A DNA stretch of 64,000 nt from Acidipropionibacterium sp. (GTDB lineage Bacteria > Actinomycetota > Actinomycetes > Propionibacteriales > Propionibacteriaceae), in NCBI GenBank assembly GCA_022647765.1, contig JALCLH010000007.1, forward strand, positions 155,486 through 219,485, written 5' to 3'. A model generated the notes under the pieces. That model was not told where the DNA came from. It did not search any database and saw only the letters and a list, made by a program, of their open reading frames with translations. The translations under genes and the position numbers were made by a program. Positions within the stretch are counted from its first letter, which is position 1. Each line of letters begins with the position of its first letter. Below are positions 35,581 to 44,647 of this stretch, one piece after another.

Positions 35581-37509
35581 TCCAGCTCCGGCGACAGGAG
35601 TTGTGGTGCTGCCGCGCAGCCTCGAAATGCCGGGCGCGCGGTTCGCCACCTTGTCGAACGGCTGCGGATACACAAGGTCATCCCGATCAGGAAACATTCG
35701 CGCAGCGATTTGCGACACCAAGTACAAGACACCATCGCGTCGCTCTGGCAAGCGTCTCCGTCCTTCTTCCAGATCGAACGAACTCTCTGACATTGGAATC
35801 AGATGACCGCAATATTCGATAAACTTGTCTAACGTATCGATCGGGACCAAGAACGGCTTTCCTAGTTGTGGCACCGGAACGGTCTCGTTGTTCTTTCCAG
35901 CGAAAGTTGCATCATTCTTGGTGAGGTTCACGATGTTGACGTTGTCGCCATTGAGCATTGCAGACGAAGGGACCTTCGGTTCGGGGGTTGGTTGGAGCAC
36001 GATCGCGTCGCCCTGGTGGAAGTCCGACCAGTGACGCAGGTAGCGCTCACAGGCGGTGGCGATGTGTTTCTCCAGTGCTGGCGGAGCGCTGCTGACGACC
36101 CAGGGGCCGGGACGCAGGACGGTGTTGGCGGTCGATGGCCACCAGGGTTTGCCGGTCCTTGTCGTCTCGTCGGGGAGGTCTCCGAGGAGGTCGAGTTCTC
36201 CTGCGGTTCTCACCCACACGATGAGGTCCGCGAGAAGGGCATGCTCGCCTGTTTCGTTGGCCAGGCGCATGGCGTCGGCCATGGCGGCGGTGCTGGTGGA
36301 TTCCCTCCAGCGCTTCCTGGCGTCGGAGCCGGTGAGGGCGTACCGGCGGATATCGGCGATCAGGGCGGCTGGGACCAAGCGGTCGAGGGCTTCCTCTCGG
36401 TGACCGTGGGTTTCGAGCTGCCGAGCCGCGTCGCGGTCGGCGTCGGCGGCGGCGTCGATCCGGCCGATATCGATATAGCGCTCGCTGGCCTCCGTGTATG
36501 CCCTATCGGCGAGGTCCTCTTCGTGTTCCCGGTAGTAGGCCTCACCGAGGTGGCGCAGGATGTGAGCCGACTGGAGCTCGGATTCTGGTGGAAGTTGCTC
36601 CAATAGTTTGTAGAGAGCCGTCACCGTGGTACTTGGGTCGGTGTCATCAGCGTTGATGACTGTGAGGTTGAGAGCGGCGTCGGCATGCTCGCGAGCGAGT
36701 CTCGGATCGGTAGCGGTGAACTCGAGAACCTCGCTATAGGCGGCTCTCGCCCCGACCGGATCCTCGGTTTCGGTTGCGGCAGCAGCATTGCCGAAGTTGA
36801 GACGAAGGACGACCGGAAGCAATCCTGTTGTCGCCGCCGGTTCGGCAATCCTCTTTATCAGCGACCTAGCGCGCTTGGGATCCCCGTTGGAGAGCTGGAG
36901 GAGAGCCCTGAGATTGTCGAGCGCGGTGCGGAGCGCGGGGCAGTTCGTATCGATGTCGTCGGCCGCGTCGACCGCCTTGCGCGCCAGGTGGATGAGGCCG
37001 ATCCGGTACAGACATGCGGCCTGGTAGAAGGTGAGGGCGAATCTCAGGTCGTCGTCGGGGCCGTCGTAGCGAGGCAGTGCCTGGAGCGCGCCTTCGGGGG
37101 TCGAGGTCTGCAGGGTGGTGCGCGAGTCACCGCGTGCCAGTGAGGCAACGAGCCCGACGCCAATCCTGAGGCTGTCGACAACTGCGTCGGTGTTGACGCC
37201 ATTGCCTCCGACGTTGCCCTCGGTATTGGCCGCTCGCGTCTGGAGGAGCCGATGGGCCGTCTCGAAATCCTTCCGGGCGCCGGGGAGATCACCCAGAAAA
37301 TAGCGTGCGGTGGCCAGCTCGGCACAAGCCACCGCGCGCTCCTGGGTTCCGGCGGGGGTCTGTTCCCGAGCGCCGGCCTCCCAGACCGCGCGACGGCAAC
37401 TGGACAGATGATACCCAACATCGATGTCGGCGTCGAGGGTCCAAGAATCCGTCCGCCAATCCCACAGCGGGTAAAGAATCTCCTCGGCAAGTGAAGAAAT
37501 GCGTGCCAT
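35572..37509 (-). CDS. TPR-repeat protein with a C-terminal uncharacterised NLTPH-like domain
   Basis: The protein has 645 residues from ATG 37509. Longer versions would begin inside the CRISPR array. Residues 1-400 are helical repeats of TPR type (for example ACAELATARYFLGDLPGARKDFETAHRLL and LRHLGEAYYREHEEDLADRAYTEASERY). From about 520 comes a distinct domain (NIVNLTKNDATF ... GVLYLVSQIAARMFPDRDDLVYPQPF) matching the stand-alone protein next door. The promoter suggests a leaderless message. It lies between the array's trailer end and the HerA operon and is a candidate accessory or effector protein. Confidence 0.7.
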   Translation of the reverse strand: MARISSLAEEILYPLWDWRTDSWTLDADIDVGYHLSSCRRAVWEAGAREQTPAGTQERAVACAELATARYFLGDLPGARKDFETAHRLLQTRAANTEGNVGGNGVNTDAVVDSLRIGVGLVASLARGDSRTTLQTSTPEGALQALPRYDGPDDDLRFALTFYQAACLYRIGLIHLARKAVDAADDIDTNCPALRTALDNLRALLQLSNGDPKRARSLIKRIAEPAATTGLLPVVLRLNFGNAAAATETEDPVGARAAYSEVLEFTATDPRLAREHADAALNLTVINADDTDPSTTVTALYKLLEQLPPESELQSAHILRHLGEAYYREHEEDLADRAYTEASERYIDIGRIDAAADADRDAARQLETHGHREEALDRLVPAALIADIRRYALTGSDARKRWRESTSTAAMADAMRLANETGEHALLADLIVWVRTAGELDLLGDLPDETTRTGKPWWPSTANTVLRPGPWVVSSAPPALEKHIATACERYLRHWSDFHQGDAIVLQPTPEPKVPSSAMLNGDNVNIVNLTKNDATFAGKNNETVPVPQLGKPFLVPIDTLDKFIEYCGHLIPMSESSFDLEEGRRRLPERRDGVLYLVSQIAARMFPDRDDLVYPQPFDKVANRAPGISRLRGSTTTPVAGAGSL

Positions 37510-37515
37510 GTACAG

Positions 37516-37544
37516 ATATTGACAGTATCCGCTGCACCTGTCAA
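37516..37544 (-). promoter_or_regulatory. Promoter giving a leaderless TPR-protein message
   Basis: On the minus strand TTGACA (37544-37539) is followed after 17 bases by CAATAT (37521-37516). The start ATG at 37509 is where transcription would begin. No Shine-Dalgarno sequence is present, as expected for leaderless translation in actinobacteria. Confidence 0.5.
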
Positions 37545-37552
37545 GGGGTAGA

Positions 37553-39071
37553 GAGGCAAAACGCCTCTTTATGCGCGGTGCTTCGAACCCAAAGCCCGAG
37601 AATACCGAACTCAATGCCAGTCGCAGTTTCAAGGCGCTTCTTTATGCGCGGTGCTTCGAACCACCACCGCGAAAGTGTCGTCCTCAAAGCCTTGTTTCAA
37701 GGCGCTTCTTTATGCGCGGTGTTTCTGACTACTACGATGGCGTAAGGTGCCACTGGGAAAGCTACGAGTTTCAAGGCGCTTCTTTATGCGCGGTGTTTCT
37801 GACAAGAAGCCCTCTGAGGACGTCAACCGCAATCCGTTTCAAGGCGCTTCTTTATGCGCGGTGTTTCTGACCCGAAGAAGTAATTCTTCGGAGCCGTCAG
37901 AACCGTCCCGTTTCAATGCGCATCTTTATGCGCGGTGTTTCTGACACTGGGTTAAGTTGTACCCGAGGCTCTACGGGATCGTTTCAAGGCGCTTCTTTAT
38001 GCGCGGTGTTTCTGACGAGGAAAAAACAGCTAAATGCGAGCAACTGTTCGAGTTTCAAGGCGCTTCTTTATGCGCGGTGTTTCTGACGAGAATCTGCTCG
38101 TATGACGCGAGTGAATTTCGGTTTCAAGGCGCTTCTTTATGCGCGGTGTTTCTGACTTGCGGGGTGAAAGGAATATCATGAACGTCCTGAAGTTTCAAGG
38201 CGCTTCTTTATGCGCGGTGTTTCTGACCAACGAGCATCACCTATCGCTTGAGGACTACTTGTTTCAAGGCGCTTCTTTATGCGCGGTGTTTCTGACCTTC
38301 CAGTACGTTATAGAATTCGCTTCCGATGCTCAGGTTTCAAGGCGCTTCTTTATGCGCGGTGTTTCTGACCGGCACTGGGAATGGGGGAGCGATCCTCCTC
38401 ATGTTTCAAGGCGCTTCTTTATGCGCGGTGTTTCTGACAGGAGAATCATGCACCGCTTGCTACGAGCAGTGTGGTTTCAAGGCGCTTCTTTATGCGCGGT
38501 GTTTCTGACCTGGCAGGAGAGCGGAGAGTAGGGAGCAGCAGAAACGTTTCAAGGCGCTTCTTTATGCGCGGTGTTTCTGACCAGCGGCATTCTATGTCTA
38601 AGGTTGAGCGTGAGGGTTTCAAGGCGCTTCTTTATGCGCGGTGTTTCTGACAGCTAAGGGAGTACTGCGTGTTCTGGTACTCTAGTTTCAAGGCGCTTCT
38701 TTATGCGCGGTGTTTCTGACGTGCGACTCCGTCTGCATCGACCACCGCGAAAGGTTTCAAGGCGCTTCTTTATGCGCGGTGTTTCTGACCCGCGTTCGGC
38801 GAGAATCCCACGTCCGGTGAGGAGCGTTTCAAGGCGCTTCTTTATGCGCGGTGTTTCTGACGTGAGGTCGGTTCGATCGGCGCCATCCCCGTCGTGTTTC
38901 AAGGCGCTTCTTTATGCGCGGTGTTTCTGACCCTTAGCGGAATAACGGATAACATTTACCTGTTCGTTTCAAGGCGCTTCTTTATGCGCGGTGTTTCTGA
39001 CCCCTGGTGTAGTCAACACTACTATAGCAGCGCAAGTTTCAAGGCGCTTCTTTATGCGCGGTGTTTCTGAC
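37553..39071 (-). CRISPR. CRISPR array, 21 repeats plus one degenerate copy
   Basis: The 36-bp repeats start at 37626, 37694, 37768, 37836, 37910, 37981, 38052, 38121, 38192, 38261, 38334, 38403, 38474, 38546, 38616, 38685, 38754, 38826, 38896, 38966 and 39036. A degenerate copy is at 37553. Spacers are 32-38 bases. Read on the minus strand, the repeat ends in CTTGAAAC, the expected 8-nt crRNA 5' handle of type III systems. Repeats decay at the left end (37553 and 37626 share GCTTCGAAC in place of GTTTCTGAC). Both facts put the leader at the right end, beside RT-Cas1. The repeat at 37910 has two substitutions that lengthen its internal GCGC stem to six base pairs. Confidence 0.98.
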
Positions 39072-39349
39072 CTTACCAGCGAGGAGCGGGCCTTGGCTAG
39101 CTGTGATGCGCGGCGTCTGCATGCGAGGAGCCCGATCGCCACTTCTCGAGTTGCCAAGTTGGCCCGCGCGTAGGCCACAGTCATCCCATACTGCCTTGTC
39201 AGTTGCACATTGCATGCGACTCGGGGTGCAGGGCCCCATCCGTCTCCCCCCGTTGTGGACAACTCCAACAGGCCTCCCCCGCCCTGCTGATCCCTCAAGT
39301 CCGGGATCGGATACCCGGATGTCAGCACAGATCCGAAAGAGAGCTCATC
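39072..39349 (-). promoter_or_regulatory. Probable CRISPR leader and divergent RT-cas1 promoter region
   Basis: A 278-base gene-free region lies between the last intact repeat and RT-cas1. By array polarity it must contain the array promoter (leftwards) and the integration signals used by Cas1-Cas2, as well as the promoter of the adaptation genes. No convincing -35/-10 pair was identified by eye. Confidence 0.6.
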
Positions 39350-41188
39350 ATGAACACCTTGCAGCAGGCACTTGCACAGCCGTCGACGCTGGAACGTGCA
39401 TGGTCCGGCGTCGCAGGCACCAACGATCTCTCCAACTCGGCCGCCCTGCGCAGCTACGCCGGTCGCCTCGACGACAACCTGGCCGCTCTGCTGGTGCTCC
39501 TGCTGGACCAAGCCTACGCCCCGGGCGCCTACCACGGCGTTCTCGTCGGCAACGGCGGCAAGCGCCGGCAGCTGTGGGTCCCCGATATCGACCAGCGGAT
39601 TGTTGAGCGCGCTCTGGTCGATCTGTTCGACGCACGAATCGACGGGTTCCTGTCCGCTCGCTCGTGCGGTTTCCGGCGCGGGCTCGGAGTTCGTGAAGCT
39701 GTCAAGTATCTGATGGAAGCTTGCGAGGCTGGCGCCACCCACGTCGCACTGGTCGACATCCACTCCTGCTTCGACTTCGTACCCAGACGCGCCACCCTCG
39801 CCGAGCTTCAGGCGCTCGCCGACGACTCGTCGGTGGGGTGGCTGCTGGAGCGGCTCGACACCGCGATCACCAGTCTGCCCGGCATGTCCGGCGCCGGCGT
39901 CCCCCAGGGCGCTCCGCTCAGCCCGATGCTGGCCAACGTGGCCCTCAATCCGATCGATGACACCCTCACCTCCGCCGGCCTTGACTTCGCCCGGTACGCG
40001 GATGATATCGCCGTGCCCTGCGCCGGTGAGGCCGAGGCGAAGGCCGCCACCAAGCTCGTCCGGGAGGCGCTGGAGGAGCATGGCTTCAGGGCCGCCCCCG
40101 AGAAGACGAGGGTGGAAAGACTCACCGCCGGATTCACCTGGCTGGGCACCGAGTTGGAGGCCGAGGCCCCCGCCGCCCTCGGGGGCGAACCCGTGCGGCC
40201 CCAGCGTCCCAGCCTCTACGTGGGCGGGCCCGGCCGCTATATCAATGTCCGCAAGGGACGAGTGCGAGTCTGCCGCGACGACAAGGAAGAGGCCTCGGTG
40301 CCGGCTAACCGCGTCGGCCAGCTCGTCACCTTCGGGCCGGTCGGAGTGAGCGCCGGGCTGAGGCAGTGGAGTCTCAACTCGGGCGTACCAGTGCAGGTGC
40401 TGTCGATGCGTGGGAACTACCTCGGCACCATGCACCCCGCCCACACCAACCACGTCAGCCGCCGGATGGCCCAGTACGATGCCGCCCGATCCCCGCGTGC
40501 CCTGGAGATCGCCCAGTCGATCGTGCGAGGCAAGATCCTCAACTGCCGGGCCCTGGCGCTACGCTACGGCACCGGGCCGGAGATCGGACGGGCATCCTCG
40601 CGGCTGCGCTCAGCGGCCCGGAGAGTCACCGGCGCCGCCACTCGCGATGAGCTCATGGGACTGGAAGCCGGCGCGGCGAAGGACTACTGGGCCTGTTTCG
40701 GGTCGCTGCTGCCCGAAGGGACCACGTTCAGCTCGCGCAACCGGCGGCCACCGAAGGACGTCGTCAACTCGGCGCTGTCGTTCGGTTACGCGATTCTCCA
40801 GGGCGAGTGCTGCGGAGCCCTGGTGGGTGCCGGGCTGGATCCTGCCTGCTCAGTGCTGCACGCCCTCAACGACAACCGTGCCTCCCTCTCGCTGGACCTC
40901 ATGGAGGAGTTCCGGCCGGTCCTGGTCGACACCGTGGTCCTCGACTGCTTCCGGCGCGGCATGCTCAGCGACACCGACGGCCGGCCCGTCGACAACGATG
41001 GCGTCTATCTCACCGAGGCCGGGAAGCGCACCTTCCTCAACCGCTACGAGAGACGGATGCAGACCCAGTTCACCCACCCGGTCACCCGAAAGCGCATCAC
41101 CTGGCGGGCCGGCATCCATGCTCAGGCTCTGGCTCTGGCCACGAGTTTCTCCTGCGACGACATGTACCGGGCTGTGAGCTGGCGATGA
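39350..41188 (+). CDS. cas1: Reverse transcriptase-Cas1 fusion
   Basis: The protein has 612 residues, from ATG 39350 after GAAAGAGAG. Residues about 30-280 are a group II-intron-like reverse transcriptase. Motif A is VALVDIHSCFDFV (about 135), GVPQGAPLSPMLANVALNPID follows, and the catalytic YADD is near residue 214. From about 288 a Cas1 domain follows (PSLYVGGPGRYINVRKG), with its metal ligands in AILQGECC, SVLHALND and DLMEEFRP. No Cas6 domain is fused, and Cas6 is a separate gene at 51 kb. RT-Cas1 with Cas2 can acquire spacers from RNA as well as DNA. All key residues are present, so it should be active. Confidence 0.95.
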   Translation: MNTLQQALAQPSTLERAWSGVAGTNDLSNSAALRSYAGRLDDNLAALLVLLLDQAYAPGAYHGVLVGNGGKRRQLWVPDIDQRIVERALVDLFDARIDGFLSARSCGFRRGLGVREAVKYLMEACEAGATHVALVDIHSCFDFVPRRATLAELQALADDSSVGWLLERLDTAITSLPGMSGAGVPQGAPLSPMLANVALNPIDDTLTSAGLDFARYADDIAVPCAGEAEAKAATKLVREALEEHGFRAAPEKTRVERLTAGFTWLGTELEAEAPAALGGEPVRPQRPSLYVGGPGRYINVRKGRVRVCRDDKEEASVPANRVGQLVTFGPVGVSAGLRQWSLNSGVPVQVLSMRGNYLGTMHPAHTNHVSRRMAQYDAARSPRALEIAQSIVRGKILNCRALALRYGTGPEIGRASSRLRSAARRVTGAATRDELMGLEAGAAKDYWACFGSLLPEGTTFSSRNRRPPKDVVNSALSFGYAILQGECCGALVGAGLDPACSVLHALNDNRASLSLDLMEEFRPVLVDTVVLDCFRRGMLSDTDGRPVDNDGVYLTEAGKRTFLNRYERRMQTQFTHPVTRKRITWRAGIHAQALALATSFSCDDMYRAVSWR

Positions 41189-41508
41189 ACGAGGACAGCG
41201 GATTCTCGGACGGCGATCTGGCGCGCGAACACGCATGGCTGATCCTTTACGACATCACTGACGACGGAGCGCGCACTCGCGTCGCCCATCTGCTGGGTGC
41301 GCACGGTGACCGGATCCAGAAGTCGGCCTTCATCGCCTATCTGGACCGAACCACGCGCAACGCGCTGCTCGAGGCGATCGGAAAGCTCATCGATCCGGTC
41401 TTCGACCGGGTGCACGCCGTGCCACTGAGCTCTTTCGACATCGTCCACACTCACCTGCTGGGCCAGGCGCACATCCCCGAGCAGGAGTTCTGCACCATCG
41501 TCCTGTGA
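41185..41508 (+). CDS. cas2: Cas2 adaptation subunit
   Basis: The protein has 107 residues and overlaps the RT-Cas1 stop by four bases. HAWLILYDITDDGARTRVAHLLGAHGDRIQKSAFIAYLD is the Cas2 ferredoxin-like N-terminal half with the conserved Asp after the first strand. It bridges two Cas1 dimers in spacer integration. The N-terminus is about 15 residues longer than typical. Confidence 0.93.
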   Translation: MNEDSGFSDGDLAREHAWLILYDITDDGARTRVAHLLGAHGDRIQKSAFIAYLDRTTRNALLEAIGKLIDPVFDRVHAVPLSSFDIVHTHLLGQAHIPEQEFCTIVL

Positions 41509-41641
41509 GTCTGGGCAGTTGGTGGTGCTCAAGGCCCTGGGTGCCGGGGGTGGTCCGGCGGCACTGGAAGACGGTGGCGACCTCGGGAATCCGGGATCGG
41601 AACTGAGGATGTCAGGCCACCGTTGATCCGAAGGAGTCGTC

Positions 41642-41887
41642 ATGCCGAGCCGAACCCGTCATCGCTTTCCCATCTGCCCCGCCACCGGACTGGTCCGATT
41701 CGGGGAGCTCAAGGACGCCCGTCTGGCACTGAAGGAGGCCGCCCGCTCACGCGCCGCGGCGAAGAGCGATGGCACCCACAGCAGGCGCTCGGAAGTGCGG
41801 GCGTTCCACTGCAAGTCCTGCCGCGGCTACCACCTCACCAAGCAGCGTGCGCGCTCCGAATCGCGCGGGGTGATGATGCTCGGTTGA
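41642..41887 (+). CDS. Small basic protein with a CxxC pair
   Basis: The protein has 81 residues and starts after GAAGGAG. RHRFPICPATGLVRFGELKDARLALKEAARSRAA and RAFHCKSCRGYHLTKQ resemble short actinobacterial proteins with one zinc-binding-type CxxC near a terminal GxHLT. The function is unknown. It lies between cas2 and the YbjN-like gene on the same strand, with 133 bases upstream in which no element was recognised. Confidence 0.65.
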   Translation: MPSRTRHRFPICPATGLVRFGELKDARLALKEAARSRAAAKSDGTHSRRSEVRAFHCKSCRGYHLTKQRARSESRGVMMLG

Positions 41888-41994
41888 CAGGACACACATG
41901 CCGGTCGCGCCAATGGCGTGGGAGTCCGCTGGTTTTCACCATCCGATGTACACATCGTGCCAGGATGAAGACACCTCTAGGAAGGACCACAGAC

Positions 41995-42426
41995 ATGGCC
42001 GATATCGCCTCAGTCACCGCCAAGGTGCAGAGCATCATCACCAACAACTTCAACAACGTCTCGCTGCTCCATGGAGGCGGGTTCTCCCTGCGCAACGGAT
42101 CGGCCCGAGGCATCGTCGAGGTGCAACCGTTTGCTGAGGAATCCGTCAAGGTCATGGTGATCTCCCCGTTCCTGTACAAAGTCGTTCCGAGCCCGGAGCT
42201 CTTCGAGTGGGTGGCGCTCAATGGCGGCGGGTACCACTTCGGCTTCATCACCGCCATCAAGGTCGATGACGGCAGCACCACGTTGTCGTTCGAATACTCC
42301 CTGCTGGGCGACTATCTCGATGAGGGGGAACTCGTCAATGCCATCCTCGCGGTCTTGTCTGCTGCGAACAAGATCGACGACGAGCTCAAGGCCAAATTCG
42401 GCGGCGAGATGGCCTACGAGGACTGA
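41995..42426 (+). CDS. YbjN / type III secretion chaperone-like protein
   Basis: The protein has 143 residues and ATG 41995 follows AGGAAGGACCAC. The alpha-beta layout VQSIITNNFNNVSLLHGGGFSLRNGSARGIVEVQPF, VMVISPFLYKVVP, ELFEWVALNGGGYHFGFITAI fits the YbjN/T3SS-chaperone fold. In some conflict gene neighbourhoods such proteins escort AAA+ proteins. Here it sits 18 bases before a Clp-like AAA+ gene and is probably its partner. Confidence 0.65.
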   Translation: MADIASVTAKVQSIITNNFNNVSLLHGGGFSLRNGSARGIVEVQPFAEESVKVMVISPFLYKVVPSPELFEWVALNGGGYHFGFITAIKVDDGSTTLSFEYSLLGDYLDEGELVNAILAVLSAANKIDDELKAKFGGEMAYED

Positions 42427-42444
42427 TCCGGACAGGCAACTCAC

Positions 42445-44483
42445 ATGAATCAGAATGATGCCGATCGCATCCTCGATCTTGCCCACTCCGAGACTAAGTC
42501 CTGGGGAGGCGACGAGGCGTCGCTGACACACGCAGCGAAGGCCATCGCGAGGAAATGGCCGGAGGAGTTCAAGGCGGCTTTTGGCGAGGATGGCGCGAAG
42601 CAGATCGATATGCTGCTGAGACGGCATGTCTTCGAGGGAGGTCGTGCGCAGCTCGATGCCATCTTGCGGCAGAACGACTCGATCGAGATGGTGCGGCCCT
42701 GCACGGGGCTCTCGAATCGGACCTGACCGGGCTAGCAGAGCCTGACGTCTCTCCCGCCGAGTCCGCACGGAACGCCACCGCCACTCCGCCCGCACCGGCC
42801 CGTCCGGTCACCGCTCAGTCCACCGATGAGAAGCCGTCCCTCGCCGAGCGCCTGGACAAGAAGGCGGTGCTCGTCGAGCCAGCAGGCGGCGACGGGCCGC
42901 GCTCGCGCAAGGCGGCCGAGATCGCTGCGCAAGCCATCCGAACGCAGTGGGTTATCCCGGCGATCGTCGGCCCGAGCGGTGTCGGCAAGACACACATGCT
43001 CGGGGCCGTCGCGGCCAAGCTCGCCGGCATCCCGCGGCCACGCAGCGTCTGGCGCTTCACCTCCGAGGTGGCCGAGATCAATGCGGTCAGCGCGCTGCGC
43101 GCGGTGCTGGCTCAGATCGACGAACCGGCTCTCGTGGTGCTCGACGATTTCGAAACTCACGCCGGGCTCGACGCCAACCGGCCCGATCGCGACCTCATGG
43201 CGGCCATCATCTCGGCATCGGATCATCCGTTCGCCCGCGTCGCGGTGGTCGTCGATCAGCGATTCGACGCGCGCATCGGCCTCCTGAGCCCGGCTTTCGA
43301 CATGGCGCTGCAACGGGTACAGGTCAATCAGCTGGTGCCGAGTCTCGTCGACCGGATCGTCCGTGAACGCGCGGATCAGCTCAGCACCGCGCAGGATGTG
43401 ACGATCGAGGACGCGGCGAAGGCGGCGGCCATGGCCGTACCGATGTCCCGTGAGGACGGGGTCCATCCGGGGCTGGCGATCTCACGGCTCGACGCGGCGG
43501 TCGCGCGCGCGGTGATCGCCGGCGAGCGATTGGTGAGAGTGGAGCACCTGGCTTCGGACAGCACCGTCACGGCGCGCGAGGGCACGCGCACCTTCGAGGA
43601 ACTGCTGCGCGAGGGCGTCAAGGGCCAGGACGAGGCGATCGAGAAGGTAGCCTCGCGCCTGGCGCTTACCCGGGTCGGAATCGACCTGCGACCCGAGCGA
43701 CCCAACGGCGTGTTTCTGTTCGTCGGGCCGACCGGCGTGGGCAAGACCCAGCTGGCGAAGGAAATCGCGCTGCACGAGTACGGGGGCGCCGATCGGATCA
43801 TCCGCATCGACATGAGCGAGTATGCCCACGGGTCCGCATCGTCGAAACTCATCGGCTCCGGCCCGGGATATATCGGATCGGACCAGCCGGAAGGATGGCT
43901 GACGACGAAAGTGGCCCAGATGCCGCGCAGTGTGGTGCTGCTCGACGAGATTGAGAAGGCCGATCCGTCCATCTGGAACAACTTCCTGCAGGTCTTCGAC
44001 GCGGGGCGGATGACAGATGGCCGCGGGGTGACGGTGAGTTTCTCCGACACCATCATCGTGATGACGTCGAACCTGGGTGTGCGGGAGGCCAGCCACGGGG
44101 TGGCGGGATTCGGGAACACTACTGATGCCGGCGACATGTCGGCGCGCGTCCTCTCGGTGGTCCGCAACGAGATGGCACCGGAACTGCTGAACCGCATCGA
44201 CGAGATCATCCCGTTCAACGCACTCTCGCCCGAGGCCATCCTGGAGATTACGCACAAGGAGCTCGCCGACGCCCGCACCCGGCTGCTGGCGTCGGGATGG
44301 ACCGTCGACTGGACCGACGACGTTCCGCGATGGCTCGCCGAGACCGGATATGACCCGGCCTACGGAGCGCGTCACCTTCAGCGCAACATCGAGCACGAAC
44401 TCCTCACCCGGCTCGCTCGGCTCGCCCAGCCACACATGACCGTGTACGTCGTCGACGGAACCCTCGCCGTCAGGGGCGGGTGA
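42445..44483 (+). CDS. Two-domain Clp/Hsp100-like AAA+ ATPase, with a frameshift
   Basis: The N-terminal 80 residues lie in one frame (MNQNDADRILDLAHSETK ... AILRQNDSIEM). Near 42690-42700 the frame changes and continues (AALHGALESDLTGLAEP) to the end. The first AAA domain has GPSGVGKTH and LVVLDDFE. The second has GPTGVGKTQLAKEIA, VVLLDEIEKADPS, sensor-1 MTSNLG and a ClpB-like C-terminal DPAYGARHLQRNIEHEL. The first Walker B is DD rather than DE. No ClpP-binding IGF loop was identified, so it is probably an unfoldase or remodeller. The shift resembles other shifts in this window and is likely an assembly error. Confidence 0.8.
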
Positions 44484-44540
44484 CGCCTGGGGATCATCGA
44501 AGCCGGGGTGTGGCTGTGGTCTCCGGGAGGAAGCCCTGGC

Positions 44541-44570
44541 GGATCGGGTGGTGGGTTCACCACCCGATCC
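44541..44570. terminator. Bidirectional terminator between Clp-like gene and cmr6
   Basis: A perfect 13-bp stem (GGATCGGGTGGTG and its complement) has the loop GGTT, between convergent genes. Confidence 0.8.
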
Positions 44571-44647
44571 ATCAACGCCTGGGAGCCGGGACTTCGGGGT
44601 TGGGGAGACTGCGCCGGTGACCGGCCTATTCCGCGGACGGCTCGGCC

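Noticed and set aside
37571..38902. Many short open frames with repeated FQGASLCAVFL or KALLYARCF peptides
   Set aside because: They are translations of the CRISPR repeats, not genes.
39072..39349. A leader-adjacent small RNA or tracr-like element
   Set aside because: No anti-repeat was found, and type III systems do not need a tracrRNA.
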